Source: Holothuria scabra (taxonomy: Eukaryota > Echinodermata > Holothuroidea > Aspidochirotida > Holothuriidae). From it: a stretch of DNA of 64,000 bases. The DNA lies in NCBI GenBank assembly GCA_037179385.1, contig CM074185.1:53695000-53758999 (forward strand), read 5' to 3'. The notes below the pieces were generated by a model. That model did no database searches, was not told the origin of the DNA, and saw only the letters and a list, made by a program, of their open reading frames with translations. The first letter of the stretch is position 1. Each line of letters opens with the position of its first letter. A program made the position numbers and the translations under genes. Below are positions 39,598-51,998 of the stretch, in pieces.

Positions 39598-42380
39598 CTT
39601 CCGTATTTTTACACTGTATTTTACAGGTAATTTGCCTACACGTTTGTAGATTCAAAGTTAACATTTGTCACTAATTAACTAACTAACATTTGTCACAGAA
39701 ATTGTCGCAGGAATATTTCACGATACCTATAAACAGCGTCTTGCTCATCGCTTAATTATTTCTTCGGATTCTCATTTACTTTTGCTTTTTCAAGTGTACA
39801 CCTAGAAAATTTACTTTTATTTACCGATACTTATCCTATAGCGACAGAACTTAAAATTACGTTCAGAAACAAGAAATCTCACATTTATTAATCGGTTAAC
39901 AGATGCTAATTAGTAGTACTATTAGTAGTATTAGTATAGTAGTTTAGTATAGTAGTATTAAATTCACATTACCGAACCGACTAACGCTTTATCGCATATT
40001 GACTCCCCTCTTTCCAAGAGAGAGGACTATCGTCCTGCGGCATTCAATACCCTATTTCTTTTACGATGCAACAAAGGAAAGTAGTTTAATAATGTAAACA
40101 CGGTTCCTTACCTACAGTGAAGGTCCCTTTTTTTTTTTTTACCATCTTCTTTATTCTGATTGGTCATATTATATATACAAATTTACATGGCACATATTTT
40201 GAAATTGCATTAAGTCATATTGTCGTTATACTAAGTGATTTAAAAGTTGGCTTCTAACATAATGAGATAGCATAACATAATGGAATAACACAGCTCAATA
40301 AATAGCACAGGTCAATACTTATCATATCTATATATAGATATGTCTTAAATGTTTTTTAACAGTGAAGGTCCTGAGTAACATAATTTTAACTATTCTAAAC
40401 TTTACTTTTTTTCATTTGCTGTCTTTCCAGTCCGGTTTTCTCAACTCATGTAGGCTTTCAAAGTTTTCTCAGCCCTTTTTTCTCCCTTTTTATCTTCATT
40501 CGGTTAAGGAAATCGGTACACCGCCATATCGGTACACCGCCAAATCTAAAACGTAAACGGGCCTCTAAAAGCTTGTCAAAGTTTTCGCCAGGTTCAAGCT
40601 ATCACTCATATGAAAGCTGACAAGTTGGCCATTCATATTTTTGCCGGGCAGTGGGCGTGGTTTTCCAATTGTGGCGTAGCGTAAAAGCTGCGGGTATTGA
40701 TGAGTTACACACATTACATTAATATATAATACGAACAATACTTTATATTATGGTTAGTCGTAAGCATCTTCTGTGTTTGAAAGGATTACAGATCTACCAT
40801 TTAAACTATATTTACTACTTTCCCGAAATTTCTATCTGGTTCTATTGATTATAGACGGTATTTATTACACGATTTTATGACATTTAGTGACTGCGATTGG
40901 CAGCAATACATAGAATTGTAAAGTGACCAGTTTTGTTGAGACGTTCATGCAAAAAGAGTCCCTTTAAATAGACGTACGTGGCTAAGATATCTTTCAAAAC
41001 TTCGAGCCTTTTGGAGATCTTATTTAGATTGTCCTCATTAAACAGATTGCCTCTCACAACAATTTAAAGAAAGTTACTCCAGAATGCTTCGATCCATTTT
41101 GTTTTGGTGCTTATGTCTTTTCTTTAAGCTATACAATGAAGAAATAGCAATGTGTGAGATAATGTTAGCATACATTTTAAACCAAACCTAGCTATACCTT
41201 CAGTTTCACATCGTCCTTTGAGCCTGGTGGAAGTCTATCCACATCGGTGAGTCAACTTTCTTTGAAAATAAGATTACATGATAAAGAGTAGAAAATTTCT
41301 GGTAGTAATCACCTTGTTTAAATCTACATTGTTCCCAGTAAAGTTAATGGTGTTGTAATAGGGTGAAAGAATGCAACCCTCTTCGTCGTCATAAACATCG
41401 ATTTAATTTATATACTGATTGCCACGTACTTACCTTAACTTGTTTTCAAGTTGGCTTAAAATTAATCCGGAATTTCTTGTTATTCACGGTATCTTGTTTT
41501 TAGAAGGGTTTATCCTATTTGATAAGCTATATGGACCTTTGGCGTATGACGTATGCGTATTTATGCGTTACCTTTTTACCCTTAGACTATTTATTGACTA
41601 GAAGTAAAAATTGTCCAACTACGGAGGACAAAGCCGTTGACAAATTTGCAGTGTCTCGACCCTAGACCAACCAGTCGTTTCTTTATTAGGTTTAGTTTCT
41701 CTTAACTGAAGGCTTTGAAGACCTGGAAAGGCTAGCCTGTAAAGTGCTCACAGAACCAGTATCATTCCCAATATTGGAAATTTCCCATTTTTTTTTTCAC
41801 GAGACGTATCAAGCCTCAATTGCACTTGTATCATTTTTCATTGCTAACCTGCCAAAATGACGTTAATGTATGTTTCTTTACTTGTCCAATGGCTTGTATA
41901 TTGTGGTGGGCTCACCACAATAAATGTTGTGTCATGTAGTACATTAATTGCAGTACTGAAAGATATGGACGCCAGTTTTAACAACTTATTCTTCTTATAT
42001 TGTCATAGATCCCATAGACTGGTCCCTTCATTTTAGACCCAAAAATCCCACTCCTCCACCCAAATTTTGAAACGCTTAGTCTATTGGTGTGAATTCTCAA
42101 CCACTTTGTCTACCTTTTGATCTGTCAGGCCTTCTAGCCTGTGTGTTCAGTATTCATAGTCAAAAAAGTGCGGTGACGTACAAGCAATTATCAACTCTCC
42201 TATAGACCCAGAGTTTCAAGTTAGTGACAATCATCTAGTGAGATATGCATTCGTGTTTTATATTTCCCAGAGCAAACATGTAGTCACTCTTGCGTAGGCT
42301 GATGTGGCTCCATATAGTTTTTTCCGATGGCCGGCCAGTACAATTCACCTTAAAAGTCGTATCTAGCAATTAAACGCTTA
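39598..42380. other. Intergenic between FMO and the MIF-like gene, no gene seen
   Basis: Contains a TAGTA-type simple repeat at about 39907-39960, a poly(T) near 40128 and otherwise AT-rich sequence with no coding signal. Confidence 0.45.
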
Positions 42381-42490
42381 TTTTGCCCTCATTTTGTAAA
42401 CACCTTTAAACTCTTGTTTTGCAATGAAACATGTTTAAAAGCAACATGTTTAGTAATGAGACACGTGTGTTTAGAAAATGGGGGCAAAAG
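42381..42490. mobile_element. Small inverted repeat with GTGTTTA/CACGTGT motifs
   Basis: The left arm TTTTGCCCTCATTTTGTAAA is mirrored by the right arm TTTAGAAAATGGGGGCAAAA, which is preceded by GACACGTGTG. A related inverted repeat is at 62291-62468. Confidence 0.65.
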
Positions 42491-43074
42491 TGTTTTAAAA
42501 AAACTTTTAATCCTGAAACTCCTTTTTAGAGTGTTGATACTTGTGCAAGTTGAGAGAGATGAAAACAGATGACGAGAACAAATCATGGACTAAATGCAAT
42601 ATTTTGTAGCTTCCCTTGTATCTGGAGATCACTCAAAGAAACGATCCACTTTTGACTCCTTAGCAATTGAGTTGTTCTTGATATTACGACCTACCTGCTT
42701 TGAGAGTCAAGAACTTTTGACAAATGCGTTTGAATTTGTTAATTTTTTATCAAAGTTGTAAATGAGAAACGCTCAAAAAATACTCTTGGAAATGTCATTC
42801 GGAATTAGTTGAAATATTTTAATATCATTTTTTTGCACAAGAATGACTAAATTGACAATATTACACATTCAAAACCTATCCATCAATTGTGTTGAAATTT
42901 CAACGGTGGTCTTTAAAATGCATATACAATGACATTCATTGCACATTAAAGATCTGAAACAAAATTAATTGACTCTTCAACGAAAGGTCGTACGTCCTCC
43001 TTGGGTTGTGACTGGCATTACTCCTTGTCTGTAGGTTACTTTTTTGTCCTAGAAAAAGTTATTATGGAATGTTC

Positions 43075-43213
43075 TCAGTTCAGAGCGAAATTACGCAATC
43101 CCTTGAAATAGTCAGGTTGACTATAGTTGGCAAATTTTGGGATGTCGACTAAAAGTTTGCCTCCAGGTATTCCAACACAGGTTGCTTCATGCTCGTGCAT
43201 CATCACAAACAGG
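43075..43213 (-). CDS. MIF: MIF-like exon 3
   Basis: The acceptor is a pyrimidine-rich tract ending ATGCAG. The first base completes a Cys codon, followed by 45 codons and TGA at 43077-43075. It encodes the last tautomerase strand and a C-terminal extension (VDIPKFANYSQPDYFKGLRN) longer than the family norm. Confidence 0.78.
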
Positions 43214-46200
43214 CTGCATGAGGAGTAAAAAGGTAATGAGTTCATGAATGAAAACAATTATAAATGCTCAAGCCAGATTCGTATTAGGTATATAAAAAAG
43301 CAAAATAAACTAGCTGATACACAATGTTTATCAAGGAATTTCTTGATTGGCTGCTGCCATTGTATTCTTTCAAAGTTTAGGGTTATGGAATTAGGTTAGG
43401 AATTAGCACACACTATCATTAGGAAAATTCGGCTCATATATACAGAAAAAGTATAGTTGAATATGCAAAACAAACCCTTTGTTTCCAACCTTAAAATATG
43501 ACAGACAAGGTTAGTGATCTCGTTGGTAGTTAAAGTTAGTTAGATGAGGTTTTGCAGCCCAGTTTCTGACAAGGTTTACATGGGGCCGTTCACGGCTTTT
43601 TTCAGTTGTGGCTCACTTGCTTTTTTCCCGTGCTCCATTGTTAATGCTGAGCAGTGGCGGAGCTGCCATATAGTCGGGAGCCACCGCCCCCCGACAGACC
43701 AAAATCGTATGTCGTTCTATCCCTCCCTCAAAATACTTTTGACAGGTAAAAACGGAAGTTATCCTGTTTATTCCGCCTCCCGTTTTTACCTGTCAAAACT
43801 ATTGAGGGAGGGGCAGAACGAACGATACGCTTTTCCCCAATATTTTCATTGGGTGGAATTACCTCCCTGTCCTCAAGAATGACGTCCCTCATCGTGTAAA
43901 CAGTATAAACAGGTGAGAGATTTGGTGTTCGTAGAGTCATTTTTAAACCTGACTCGTCAAAAATCTGAATTGTAAACTCACATTCCAAATAAGTGCTTAG
44001 TAAGCACTTAGCCATCTATCTTACTTATGTTGAGGTTTGAGTGAAAATAGCCAGTTTTCTTTGGTACAAACACGATTAAAACACAAAATGTCTTAATGAA
44101 ATAGGCCGGAAGAATATATCTATAGGTTGTTAAGATGAAATGTAGGTCGGTGTAAGCAACATTATTACAAACATTTTATTTACAAACTTCGAAGAATAAG
44201 TCACCTGTCTATATATACTTGCATACTCCTTTCAAAAAGAGGCAACGCCGCCGTATTTGATAGGGGGCAAAGCATGAGTTGGTCGCTAGCTTCTTTTTTC
44301 TTTTCCCTTATTTTTCTTCTCTTTTCACATATTTTCACGAATATAGGGGGTATCCCCTACTCCCGACGCACTTGGCTTGCAAATGTTTCGTTGTCGTGAC
44401 CCCGTCGAAAGGAGCATCATTTACAAATTTGAAAGTCTTTCGTGGTAGCGTTATTGGTTTGGATAAACTTAAAGGCAGTCATTCGTCACCCTAAACTACA
44501 GTTTCAGTATGCATACATCAAAACTCTTAATTGGTACAGCTCTTTGATTGGCATCACATTCAAACAATGCATCATAGCTAAATTACACAGCATGGGCACT
44601 GAGAGTGTCTTGATTACACTTTGTGGACTTGTATGGCCACTGGGACAAGCCATGAGGCAATAAACTAGGATTGTGTCTGGATAAAGATGAGTTTTAGATA
44701 AATGTGGAACGGGCTAGAAGTAAGTAGGTTGGGAGAATTGGAACTGTTTGGGATGATGAAAATATGCCTTTAAATTTATTACTTGTCGACTGCGTACATC
44801 CTAAAAGCTTCAAGATTCAATATTTCTTTACTTCCGATGTAGTGTTTAAAAAAAAAAGAACGGATAAAATAAAAAAAGTAAAAGAATGAATTTGGCATGG
44901 GTGTCATACTGGGGAATCGCAGCCATCAAGCATTTGACAAAATCACTATTCCCCGTTTCGTTGCTGTTTTTTCATAGGATAGCGAAGGAATATTCATGCC
45001 AATGACGAGTCAATTTTCAGGAAATTGTTCAAATTTTAGTACCTTTTCGACCCAATTTTTGAATTTAGACAACTTATTTAGAACAGTCAATAGCCCTGAT
45101 CCACGCAACCCTACGTTTCTAACCCACATAACGGTTTTGCAACAAATTGTAAGAAATTGGAAAAATCGATTTCCCTTAATCTTAGCGAATGAGAAGTATG
45201 TCCCTTGACGCTCATATCTTTTCAATTCCGAAAGCTCAAATTACAATCTTCGTATTTCTTTGGTTTTTTCTAAAAGTTACTGCACCTTGTGCCAAGGTGT
45301 GATATCACTTTTACTCTAATGGGGTGATGTAATTAGTTAAGCCCTCTCTGTTCAACATGCTGTGCAAGCAAACAGGAAGTGTTCAAGGTCATAAAACATT
45401 TTCAGTTTTAAAGGGAAACAAAGCAGGTTATGTGAGTTGTACAACAAGAAATTCACAAATTATTGCGCAATTGACAAATTTGTTTTAAGTGAATAAACTT
45501 TAACATTTTTTATCTCAGCTCAGGAATGCGCTGTGAAGATGGGATTTGGACAGTTAGAATTCACTTTTAATGCCTTCTTTTACATATTTTTGAATTTTTT
45601 GACTTGAGGTACACTTTAACTATTCAGGGTAACTCTTCGTTGAGGTGACCTTCGTCCTGACCCCGTTGAGGAAAAATAGCACTGACCTCAAGATGGCCAA
45701 AGATTCCAGAGCTATGATAATGATAAATGTGTCGACTGGCAGCTTCACCCTCATTTGAAGTCAAAATTATCTGCTCCGTGACATCGAGGGGTATGAACAA
45801 GTCAGGGTTACCACATCTCCCTCAACAGAAGGGTTACCCTGACTAATGTTCAACATGAAGCTCATGTTTGAATCACAAATGAATGAAATACTTTGAAATA
45901 AAGCTTACCAGTTTCTTGGCACATCCAGCACCTCAACTCCAAATTCAAACATCTTGTTTCCAATCTCTAAATTCTTGTCTGTATCAAGGAAAGCACCGGT
46001 ACAGTGTAATTCGAAAAATCCCCATTTCTGTTTCAGATCTGCATCTCTGCACATTTTCTTCCCGGTCCTCATCTCAACCGTCACAGCCTTTCGGTAGAAA
46101 CGAAAATTCATTAATCTAGTTAACATATCAATTAATTCAGATGCAATTCCCTACCGACTTTTACCTCTTGCCAATCCGTTCGCATCGTTTATTTTTAATC

Positions 46201-47304
46201 ACAAATTAGCGCATATCGTGTTTCCATTTTTTAAAGGTCTGATGGTATGAAAACTAATGACCAATTTGTTTGTCTGATGTAAAAGTATAAAAACCGAGAA
46301 AATCGCCACAATTGCCATCAAAATCGGTTTAAAATTGACCAATTTGGCAATTTCTGATTTGCACTTAAACATCAGCTTAACTTAATATGCCAATGTGGTG
46401 ATGTTGCAGCGAGAGGGACATGTCTCTGTATGACTAATTTAAATCTCTGTTTTTGCAACCCTCATTTTAACGTAACATATGTCCTGAGGGTGTTATATTA
46501 AAAGTTTGAATGTGTCCTTGAAAACCATCAGTATTCCTTACCAAACCGTTAAAAAAACATAATGAGTAATTACGAGATACGATAAATAAATATAGTATTA
46601 GCGATAAGACTGTCAAGGACACAGTGCAGCACTCCACATCCTAATTTTGCATAGGCAACAAGTGGTGGTGCTTTGGAAGCATTCAAATTTGAAAAGGTTT
46701 TACTCAAAAAAGGTAAACGATATTGACCTAATTCCAACAGATTTTGTGTTGGGAAAATAACTGTCAAGTAACGTGAGAGCACTTTAATGTCACCGTGCCT
46801 TTAAATCATGGTTAGGGTTGTTTTCTGGGTTAGGGCTACGTGGGTCTGAGATATTTGACCTGTCCTTTCACAATTCATTGTTAAAATAAAAATGTCATCA
46901 AATAGCTGTAATTTTGAAAAAAGGGTGTTGCCTATTTTTTTCAGCATAAAGGATTTTTGCGTTTTTGCACGCATGTATGTCAGTTTACAAAGATTTGTCA
47001 GCGTTTGGAAGGATCTATGTAACTATCTATGCCCCATGCAAATTAATTTTCGATAAAAAGCGTTGGACAGACGTACCGTATATTTATTAGCCTGCCTTTT
47101 TTACTAGGTCTGTATGTAGTTTTTACTAGTGCAATGTTAATATTAAGCTGCAAAAGGGTCACATTCAAACCACAATTAAATGAAAGATCCACTCACCTGA
47201 ACATCTTCGCCGAGTGCTTCTGCTACGAGTTTGCATAACCTCAAAACTATTTCATCAGGAATTTCTTCAGCACTCACATTGGTATGATACACACAAAGAG
47301 GCAT
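43075..47304 (-). CDS. MIF: MIF/D-dopachrome tautomerase family protein (three exons)
   Basis: MIF-family proteins are small trimeric tautomerases; in animals some act as secreted cytokines. Exons on the minus strand: 47304-47197, 46087-45909, 43213-43075, all GT..AG, joining in phases 0 and 2, 141 residues. Exon 1 encodes exactly 36 residues ending in Gln, as in vertebrate MIF. Pro2 (Pro1 after Met removal) and the HTNV strand (NTNV in MIF) are kept. The Lys of the usual active site (Lys32) is Glu, and the CxxC of human MIF is absent. Exon 2 matches through ELHCTG...NKMFEFGVEVLDVP. Exon 3 supplies the last strand (LFVMMHEHEATCVGIPG) plus about 25 extra C-terminal residues. An in-frame upstream ATG at 47412 would bury the Pro, so 47304 is chosen. 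Divergent, but the structure match is strong. Confidence 0.85.
43535..43655. mobile_element. SINE body fragment (second copy)
   Basis: Matches 17650-17775: GCCCAGTTTCT, CAGTTGTGGCTCA(C/T)T, TCCAT(T/G)...AATGCTGAGCA. The tRNA-like head is missing. It lies in intron 2 of the MIF-like gene. Confidence 0.65.
43656..43820. repeat. Inverted repeat TTTTGACAGGTAAAAACGG (palindrome)
   Basis: TATCCCTCCCTCAAAATACT then TTTGACAGGTAAAAACGG at about 43718-43756 is mirrored by CCGTTTTTACCTGTCAAAA and a TTGAGGGAGGG block at about 43780-43812. A hairpin-forming short repeat in MIF intron 2. Confidence 0.75.
45408..45619. mobile_element. TTAA-type MITE, GGGAAACAAAGCAGG family
   Basis: Bounded by TTAAAGGGAAACAAAG and ...GGTACACTTTAA. 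The first half recurs inverted at 48885-48965 and the second half (AGATGGGA.TTGGAC.GTTAGAATTC) at 51826-51953. It lies in MIF intron 2. Confidence 0.75.
45624..45843. mobile_element. MITE with TCAGGGTAAC termini (220 bp)
   Basis: The left TCAGGGTAACTCTTCGTTGAGG pattern is mirrored by the right CCTCAACAGAAGGGTTACCCTGA. No coding capacity. No clear target duplication seen. It lies directly beside the TTAA-type MITE and just below exon 2 of the MIF-like gene. Confidence 0.72.
45909..46087 (-). CDS. MIF: MIF-like exon 2
   Basis: 179 bases between acceptor CGAAAG (46088-46089 is AG) and donor GTAAGC below 45909. It encodes AVTVEMRTGKKMC through VEVLDVPRN, covering the middle beta-strands and second helix. 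It ends in phase 2, as vertebrate MIF exon 2 does. Confidence 0.83.
46090..47196. other. MIF-like intron 1, nothing recognised
   Basis: AT-rich, no repeat or exon recognised. Confidence 0.4.
47197..47304 (-). CDS. MIF: MIF-like exon 1
   Basis: A 108-base coding exon starting MPLCVYHTNVSAEEIP with donor GTGAGT immediately below 47197. It contains the N-terminal catalytic proline and the first helix (LRLCKLVAEALGEDVQ). It ends in phase 0, as in vertebrate MIF. Confidence 0.87.
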
Positions 47305-47419
47305 TTTTTCGTTTTCTACGGCTATCCTGAATTCAATAAATGTTTTTTTCTTCCACACTGTGGCCCGTCCGTGCTTTGATGAAAATATGCAGCATCTAGA
47401 CAAGATACTCACAACTTAC

Positions 47420-48884
47420 GGTGTCACGTGACTACCAGCAGTTCTCCGTTCTTAGTTAATCCCTCATTCATTTCCGAGACCATATGCTCTATATTCCATC
47501 TTAGGTGTGTCATATGCTACCATATAGTCTTTAAACATGAGAAGGTCTCCCGCATGTTTCATTACAAAGACAAAAACAAACTATGCTCTAACCAGCTGCT
47601 TATTTACATTTGGCCCTACACTAATTGAACTGAGGATGAATATCATTTGAACAAGCCGTCTGTTACTTGCTTGTACATTTTCTTAAAACTGGATCTTAAA
47701 TGTAATTTGCATTATAAATTACTCAAGCGCGGATACGATAAGGCTGCATATCCCGTAATGACATCAATTAATCTAGGTGGTCACACTACATCCCTTTGTA
47801 ATATGATAATATGTAAGTCATGATTAATAAAATATTATATTTTTCGTATTGGAGAAACCGTTCGCAATAGAAATGAAAGGCCTTAACCTCTCATTCCAAA
47901 CAGTTCCAACTTTCATAACCTGATTACTCAGCCTAAGTGCCTTTCGCAACTCAGTGGAGGAACCGGGATTTGTAATGTGTGTGTCAGTGTGTTGGGCGGG
48001 GGGGGGGGGGGGCATGAGAAACCGATAGGGAGAACAATTTTGCGCGAAGGGCGCGTTTATGGGGGTGGGACCCCTCGAGGGTCCCTGGCGGGGGTCCAGG
48101 GAGAACAGCTCGGAACCTACGATTTTAGCATATATCTGGGTCAAAAATTACTCATCAGGATACTATTCTTGTCCATATCCCTCATCCAGTGCAATGATTT
48201 CAATTTTAGTCAATGCTATAAGATGATGATTTTTTATCTTGGGATAAGAGATAGTTCGATGACATTTAACGACACACCAACAAAAATGTGTGATATACTG
48301 CCTGTCACATCGATAAAAAGTTCAATGTTCGAATTTATTTTCCAAGTTTTGTTCAAGTTCACGTTTGGTTCTGGCAAGAAATACCGTGGGTACATTCTAC
48401 AACCCCCAGCCCACAGGGGCAGACCACTTAAAAGCTAATAACGAGCACTGGTGCAAATTTCCTTAAATTGAAAATTAAGAAAGAGAGAGAGAAAAAAAAA
48501 GAAAATTTTAAATCTTTCTCAGCCAAAATGTACTCACAAGAAGGAAATAATCAGTGACTGGATGAATGCTGCCGACTTGCTTAAACAAGTACGGTTAACG
48601 TTCTGAAGGCAGGAATAGTGTATGCAAGCAACTAAAACAAAAGCCTATTATGACTGAGCTGATTGTAGCAGTTTTGGTCTGAGGCTAGTGGGCCAGTTGG
48701 CAGCATAGAAATAACCAATACACTAGCTTTTTTCTGCAGTGAAAAGTGTCAATGAAAGGCAGTTATTAAATATGGCTTTCATGGTTAAGTTTGAAAAAAA
48801 TGTTTGGGAATGGTTCAACCTGTTTGGAGGATTATTTATGAGTTACGGTTCTTCGCCTAATTGGTTCACTTTATTCACTTGAAA
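47420..48884. other. Upstream of the MIF-like gene; poly(G) block, no gene
   Basis: A block at 47950-48120 starts CAGTGGAGGAACCGGGATTT, then a GTGTGT stretch and a run of about 16 G, then GGGTCCCTGGCGGGGGTCCA. It looks like one end of a decayed DNA transposon, but no matching second end was found. The promoter of the MIF-like gene should lie just above 47304 but no clear element is visible. Confidence 0.4.
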
Positions 48885-48965
48885 CAAATTAGTCCATTGC
48901 ACAATAATTTGTGACTTTCTCGTTGTACAATTTACGTTACCTGCTTTGTTTCCCATTAAAAACTC
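48885..48965 (-). mobile_element. Partial inverted copy of the GGGAAACAAAGCAGG MITE
   Basis: The reverse complement matches 45412-45500 closely (GGGAAACAAAGCAGGT, TTGTACAAC, TCACAAATTATTG.GCAAT). Only the first half of the element is present. Confidence 0.8.
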
Positions 48966-49546
48966 ATTCATCCATCTATTCATTTATTTGGTTTATCACA
49001 ACACAAAATTTTCAAGTGACATTAGCAGATAAATAACAAAAGGTGTGATAGAGAGTGCACTTAGAAACGCTTTAGGGCTTATCGGGAAGTGTCATTCCCT
49101 AAGAGAAACAAAACAAAATTAAAAATATGTTCATGACCTTGCATAATTCCCGTTTTCTTGAATTGCATGTTGCACAAAGAGGGCTTTATTAGTTACATAA
49201 CCCCATAAGAGTACGAACTCTATCACACATTGGTAAAAGGCGTAGTAACTTTCAGAAAAACAAAGAAGTACAAAGATTGTCATTTTGGTAGTGCAACAAT
49301 AGCACCACAAATTATCATGATGAAACGTCCCCTCTTATTTTATTTTACAACCTCCTTCTCTGCCTGATTTACCTCTTGTCGCTTTAGGGAGGAAATGGAG
49401 CTCACTACACGCACACCAAATATAGTCACGTTTCACATCTGATTAATTGATTGACAGTAACATATCTATCAAAATACAAGAAAAGTTACGTAACACTTGA
49501 GGTTAGCTAACAGGCCAGTCAAGTATGTGTTAATTGCTTTTCATGC

Positions 49547-51679
49547 AGTGTGAACACAATTCAGTTTAAGAAATGGATTAAGGTATTTTATAGCAATGTT
49601 ACTTCATGTGTGTCAAAAAATGGTTATTTGTCTGATTACTTTAGAATATCACGTGGTGTTCGACAGGGTTGCCCATTGAGCCCTTATCTTTTCATTATTT
49701 GTACCGAAATACTCTCCTCTTGGATTAATTCCAATCAGTTAATCCAAGGCATCATAATTTTCGGAGTATCACTTAAGATATCTCAGTATGCTGATGATAC
49801 TGTTATTATTACTGACGGGTCTGAAATGTAACTTTTTGAGGTGAATAAGGTTTTACAAAGGTTTTGCGATAATTCTGGTTTGAAGATTTATTTCGATAAA
49901 TCACATTTATTCTTACTTGGGCCGCTGTCCAGGTGTCATCCTAATTATCTGCACCGCTTTAACTTCGAATTAAATACCACCGTTATAAAATATCTATTAA
50001 TTTCTTTTTCACATCACAGAGATGATTTCTTTCGTTTAAATTATTTACCTAAGCTTTCTCGGTTAAAAAATACTCTTCGACTTTGGTCAGTAAGAGATAT
50101 TACTCCTATTGGGAAGGTTCTTTTAATAAACAGTTTTGCTCTCTCTCAGCTGGTTTTCTTATTTATGGTTCTTCCTAATCCACCTGATAATTATTTTGAT
50201 GAACTGAATAAGTTATTTTTTAATTTCATTTGGAATCATAAGCCTGATAAGGTGAAGAGAACAGTGCTCTGTAATACAAAAGAAAATGGAGGTCTAAATA
50301 TGATAGATGTTCGCATTTTTGCTAATAGTTTAAAAACAAAATGGATTAAAATGTACGTTGATGCTTGTAATAGACCTTGGAAATTATTTTTCACTTATGC
50401 CTTAAGTAATTATGGAGGTGATTTTCTTTTCACTTGCAATTTTAAGAGAGGTGATATATTTTTATCAAATAACTTTATACGTGATGTGTGTGACGCTTGG
50501 GCAAGTTTTAGCTTTTCTACTCCTCAAAATGATTTTGCAAGCCAACTGGTATTAAACAATAATTTTATCAAAATTAACAATCGGGTTGTTTATTTCGATG
50601 TATTAAAACAGAATAAGGTTTACAAAGTAGGGGACTTTTTTTTACAAGAGAGGGTGGTGTCCTATTGTATCAAAACTTTGTTGATAAGCATGGCATTAGA
50701 AACTTCCCATTTACCCATTACTATGGAATAATTTCAGCCATCCCGTCTCATTGGAAAACAAATTTAGGTCATGACAGTGGTGTCAACTTGAATTATTGTC
50801 AACTAGTAAAACTTTCTTTAAAGCAACGTGCCGCCAACCTTGTATATAGATCCGTTCTTTCGAATAATATCTCTTCTCCAAGAGCCATAAGTAAATGGGA
50901 AGCATTGTTCCCGGATTATGTTTTTGACTGGAAATTTATATTTATGTTACCTCATACTGCTGTTAGGGAGGCAAATATCCAGTACTTACAGTTTAGATAC
51001 CTCCACAGGATTGTCGGAACTAATGATTTTTTTTTATGTAGGGTGAAAATTAAAGAGTCCCCATTATGTACTTTTTGCAATGCAGACATTGGAACAATTG
51101 AACATCTCTTCTGGAATTGTCCCATCACAAAAGCGTTCTGGGAAGAAATTTGTTCAAGTTGCCTGAGGGATGAAATAGAATTAGATGAATTAACTGTTCA
51201 TTTTGGGTATTTAAAAAATAACGAAAGCGTAATTAATTTTTTTCTTCTCTATGCAAAGTATTTTTCATATTCCTGTAAGCAAAAATGTTCAAGACCAAAT
51301 GCCATTACATTCTACCATAAGTTTAAATTTAGCACCGAGGTTGAATTATATATTTTAATGAAACAAAATCAGTTTGACGTTGCCAACAAGTACCGATCGG
51401 CCGTCACCTTCCTTGAAATGTTGTTTCGCACCATATTAATACTTAATATTATAGCATACATAGCACATGATGTACAACGGTTTTTATTGATAAGTTAGAA
51501 TTTTTGTTGATTTTTCCTGTTGAAAAGTATCGACATAGCCTCAAAGATATTCTGCAATAAGATCCGATGTAAAGAATGTAACCAAAATATTAAGGTAAAC
51601 ATGTTGTTCATATCACTGTACTGCATATAATATTAACGTGAATAAAGAGATGCAAAAAAAAAAAAGTGTGAACACAATT
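49547..51679 (+). mobile_element. 5'-truncated LINE insertion (L1/Tx1-like) with TSD and poly(A)
   Basis: The 15-mer AGTGTGAACACAATT occurs at 49547-49561 and again at 51665-51679, bracketing an RT-coding insert (49562-51664) that ends AATAAAGAGATGC followed by about 12 A. This is a textbook target-primed reverse transcription product. The insertion starts inside the RT domain. Confidence 0.93.
49562..51498 (+). pseudogene. LINE ORF2 remnant: RT to zinc-ribbon, stop plus frameshift
   Basis: Encodes the RT fingers motif RISRGVRQGCPLSPYLF and the palm box QYADDTVII. After an in-frame TAA at 49829-49831 the same frame continues LFEVNKVLQRFCDNSGLKI and KLFFNFIWNHKPDKVKR, then ENGGLNMIDVRIF. A frameshift near 50650-50665 switches to the frame encoding YQNFVDKHGIRNFPFTHYYG through the zinc motif CTFCNADIGTIEHLFWNC, ending TAG at 51496-51498. 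The layout fits L1/Tx1-type LINEs. The same family supplies the fragment at 23526-25026. Confidence 0.88.
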
Positions 51680-51825
51680 AAGGCATAGCTCATTTGGAGG
51701 CACAAATCATGTAACAGACTCAGATATCTTTTACAACCCACAACACCTTTGAACTACTTGAGTGTCTATGTTGCTCTTTCAAGAGGCAACATCATGGCAC
51801 GCTTGCGCAAAGCACCGTTTTAGTT

Positions 51826-51953
51826 TGAATGAGTAAATGTCAACATTTTGTATCTCAAGAATGTCATATGAAGATGGGAGTTGGACTGTTAGAATTCCTT
51901 TTTCATTGTTTTTAATATTTATGTTTCCTTTTTTGATTTTAGGTAAACTTTAA
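51826..51953 (+). mobile_element. Partial copy of the GGGAAACAAAGCAGG MITE (second half)
   Basis: Matches 45486-45619: AACATTTT.TATCTCA, GAAGATGGGA.TTGGAC.GTTAGAATTC and a terminal GGTA(A/C)ACTTTAAA. With the inverted half copy at 48885-48965 it brackets the LINE insertion. Confidence 0.72.
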
Positions 51954-51998
51954 ATTCCCTACTCGGAACCCTGGCTGCCAGTATTTTCACTGTAAAAT

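Noticed and set aside
47302..47412. Upstream in-frame ATG at 47412 as the start of the MIF-like gene
   Set aside because: It would add 36 residues before the catalytic proline. The family needs Pro directly after the initiator Met, so 47304 is the better start.
48000..48438. Open frame of 153 codons starting in poly(G) region
   Set aside because: Starts within low-complexity GT/G-rich sequence and shows no family resemblance.
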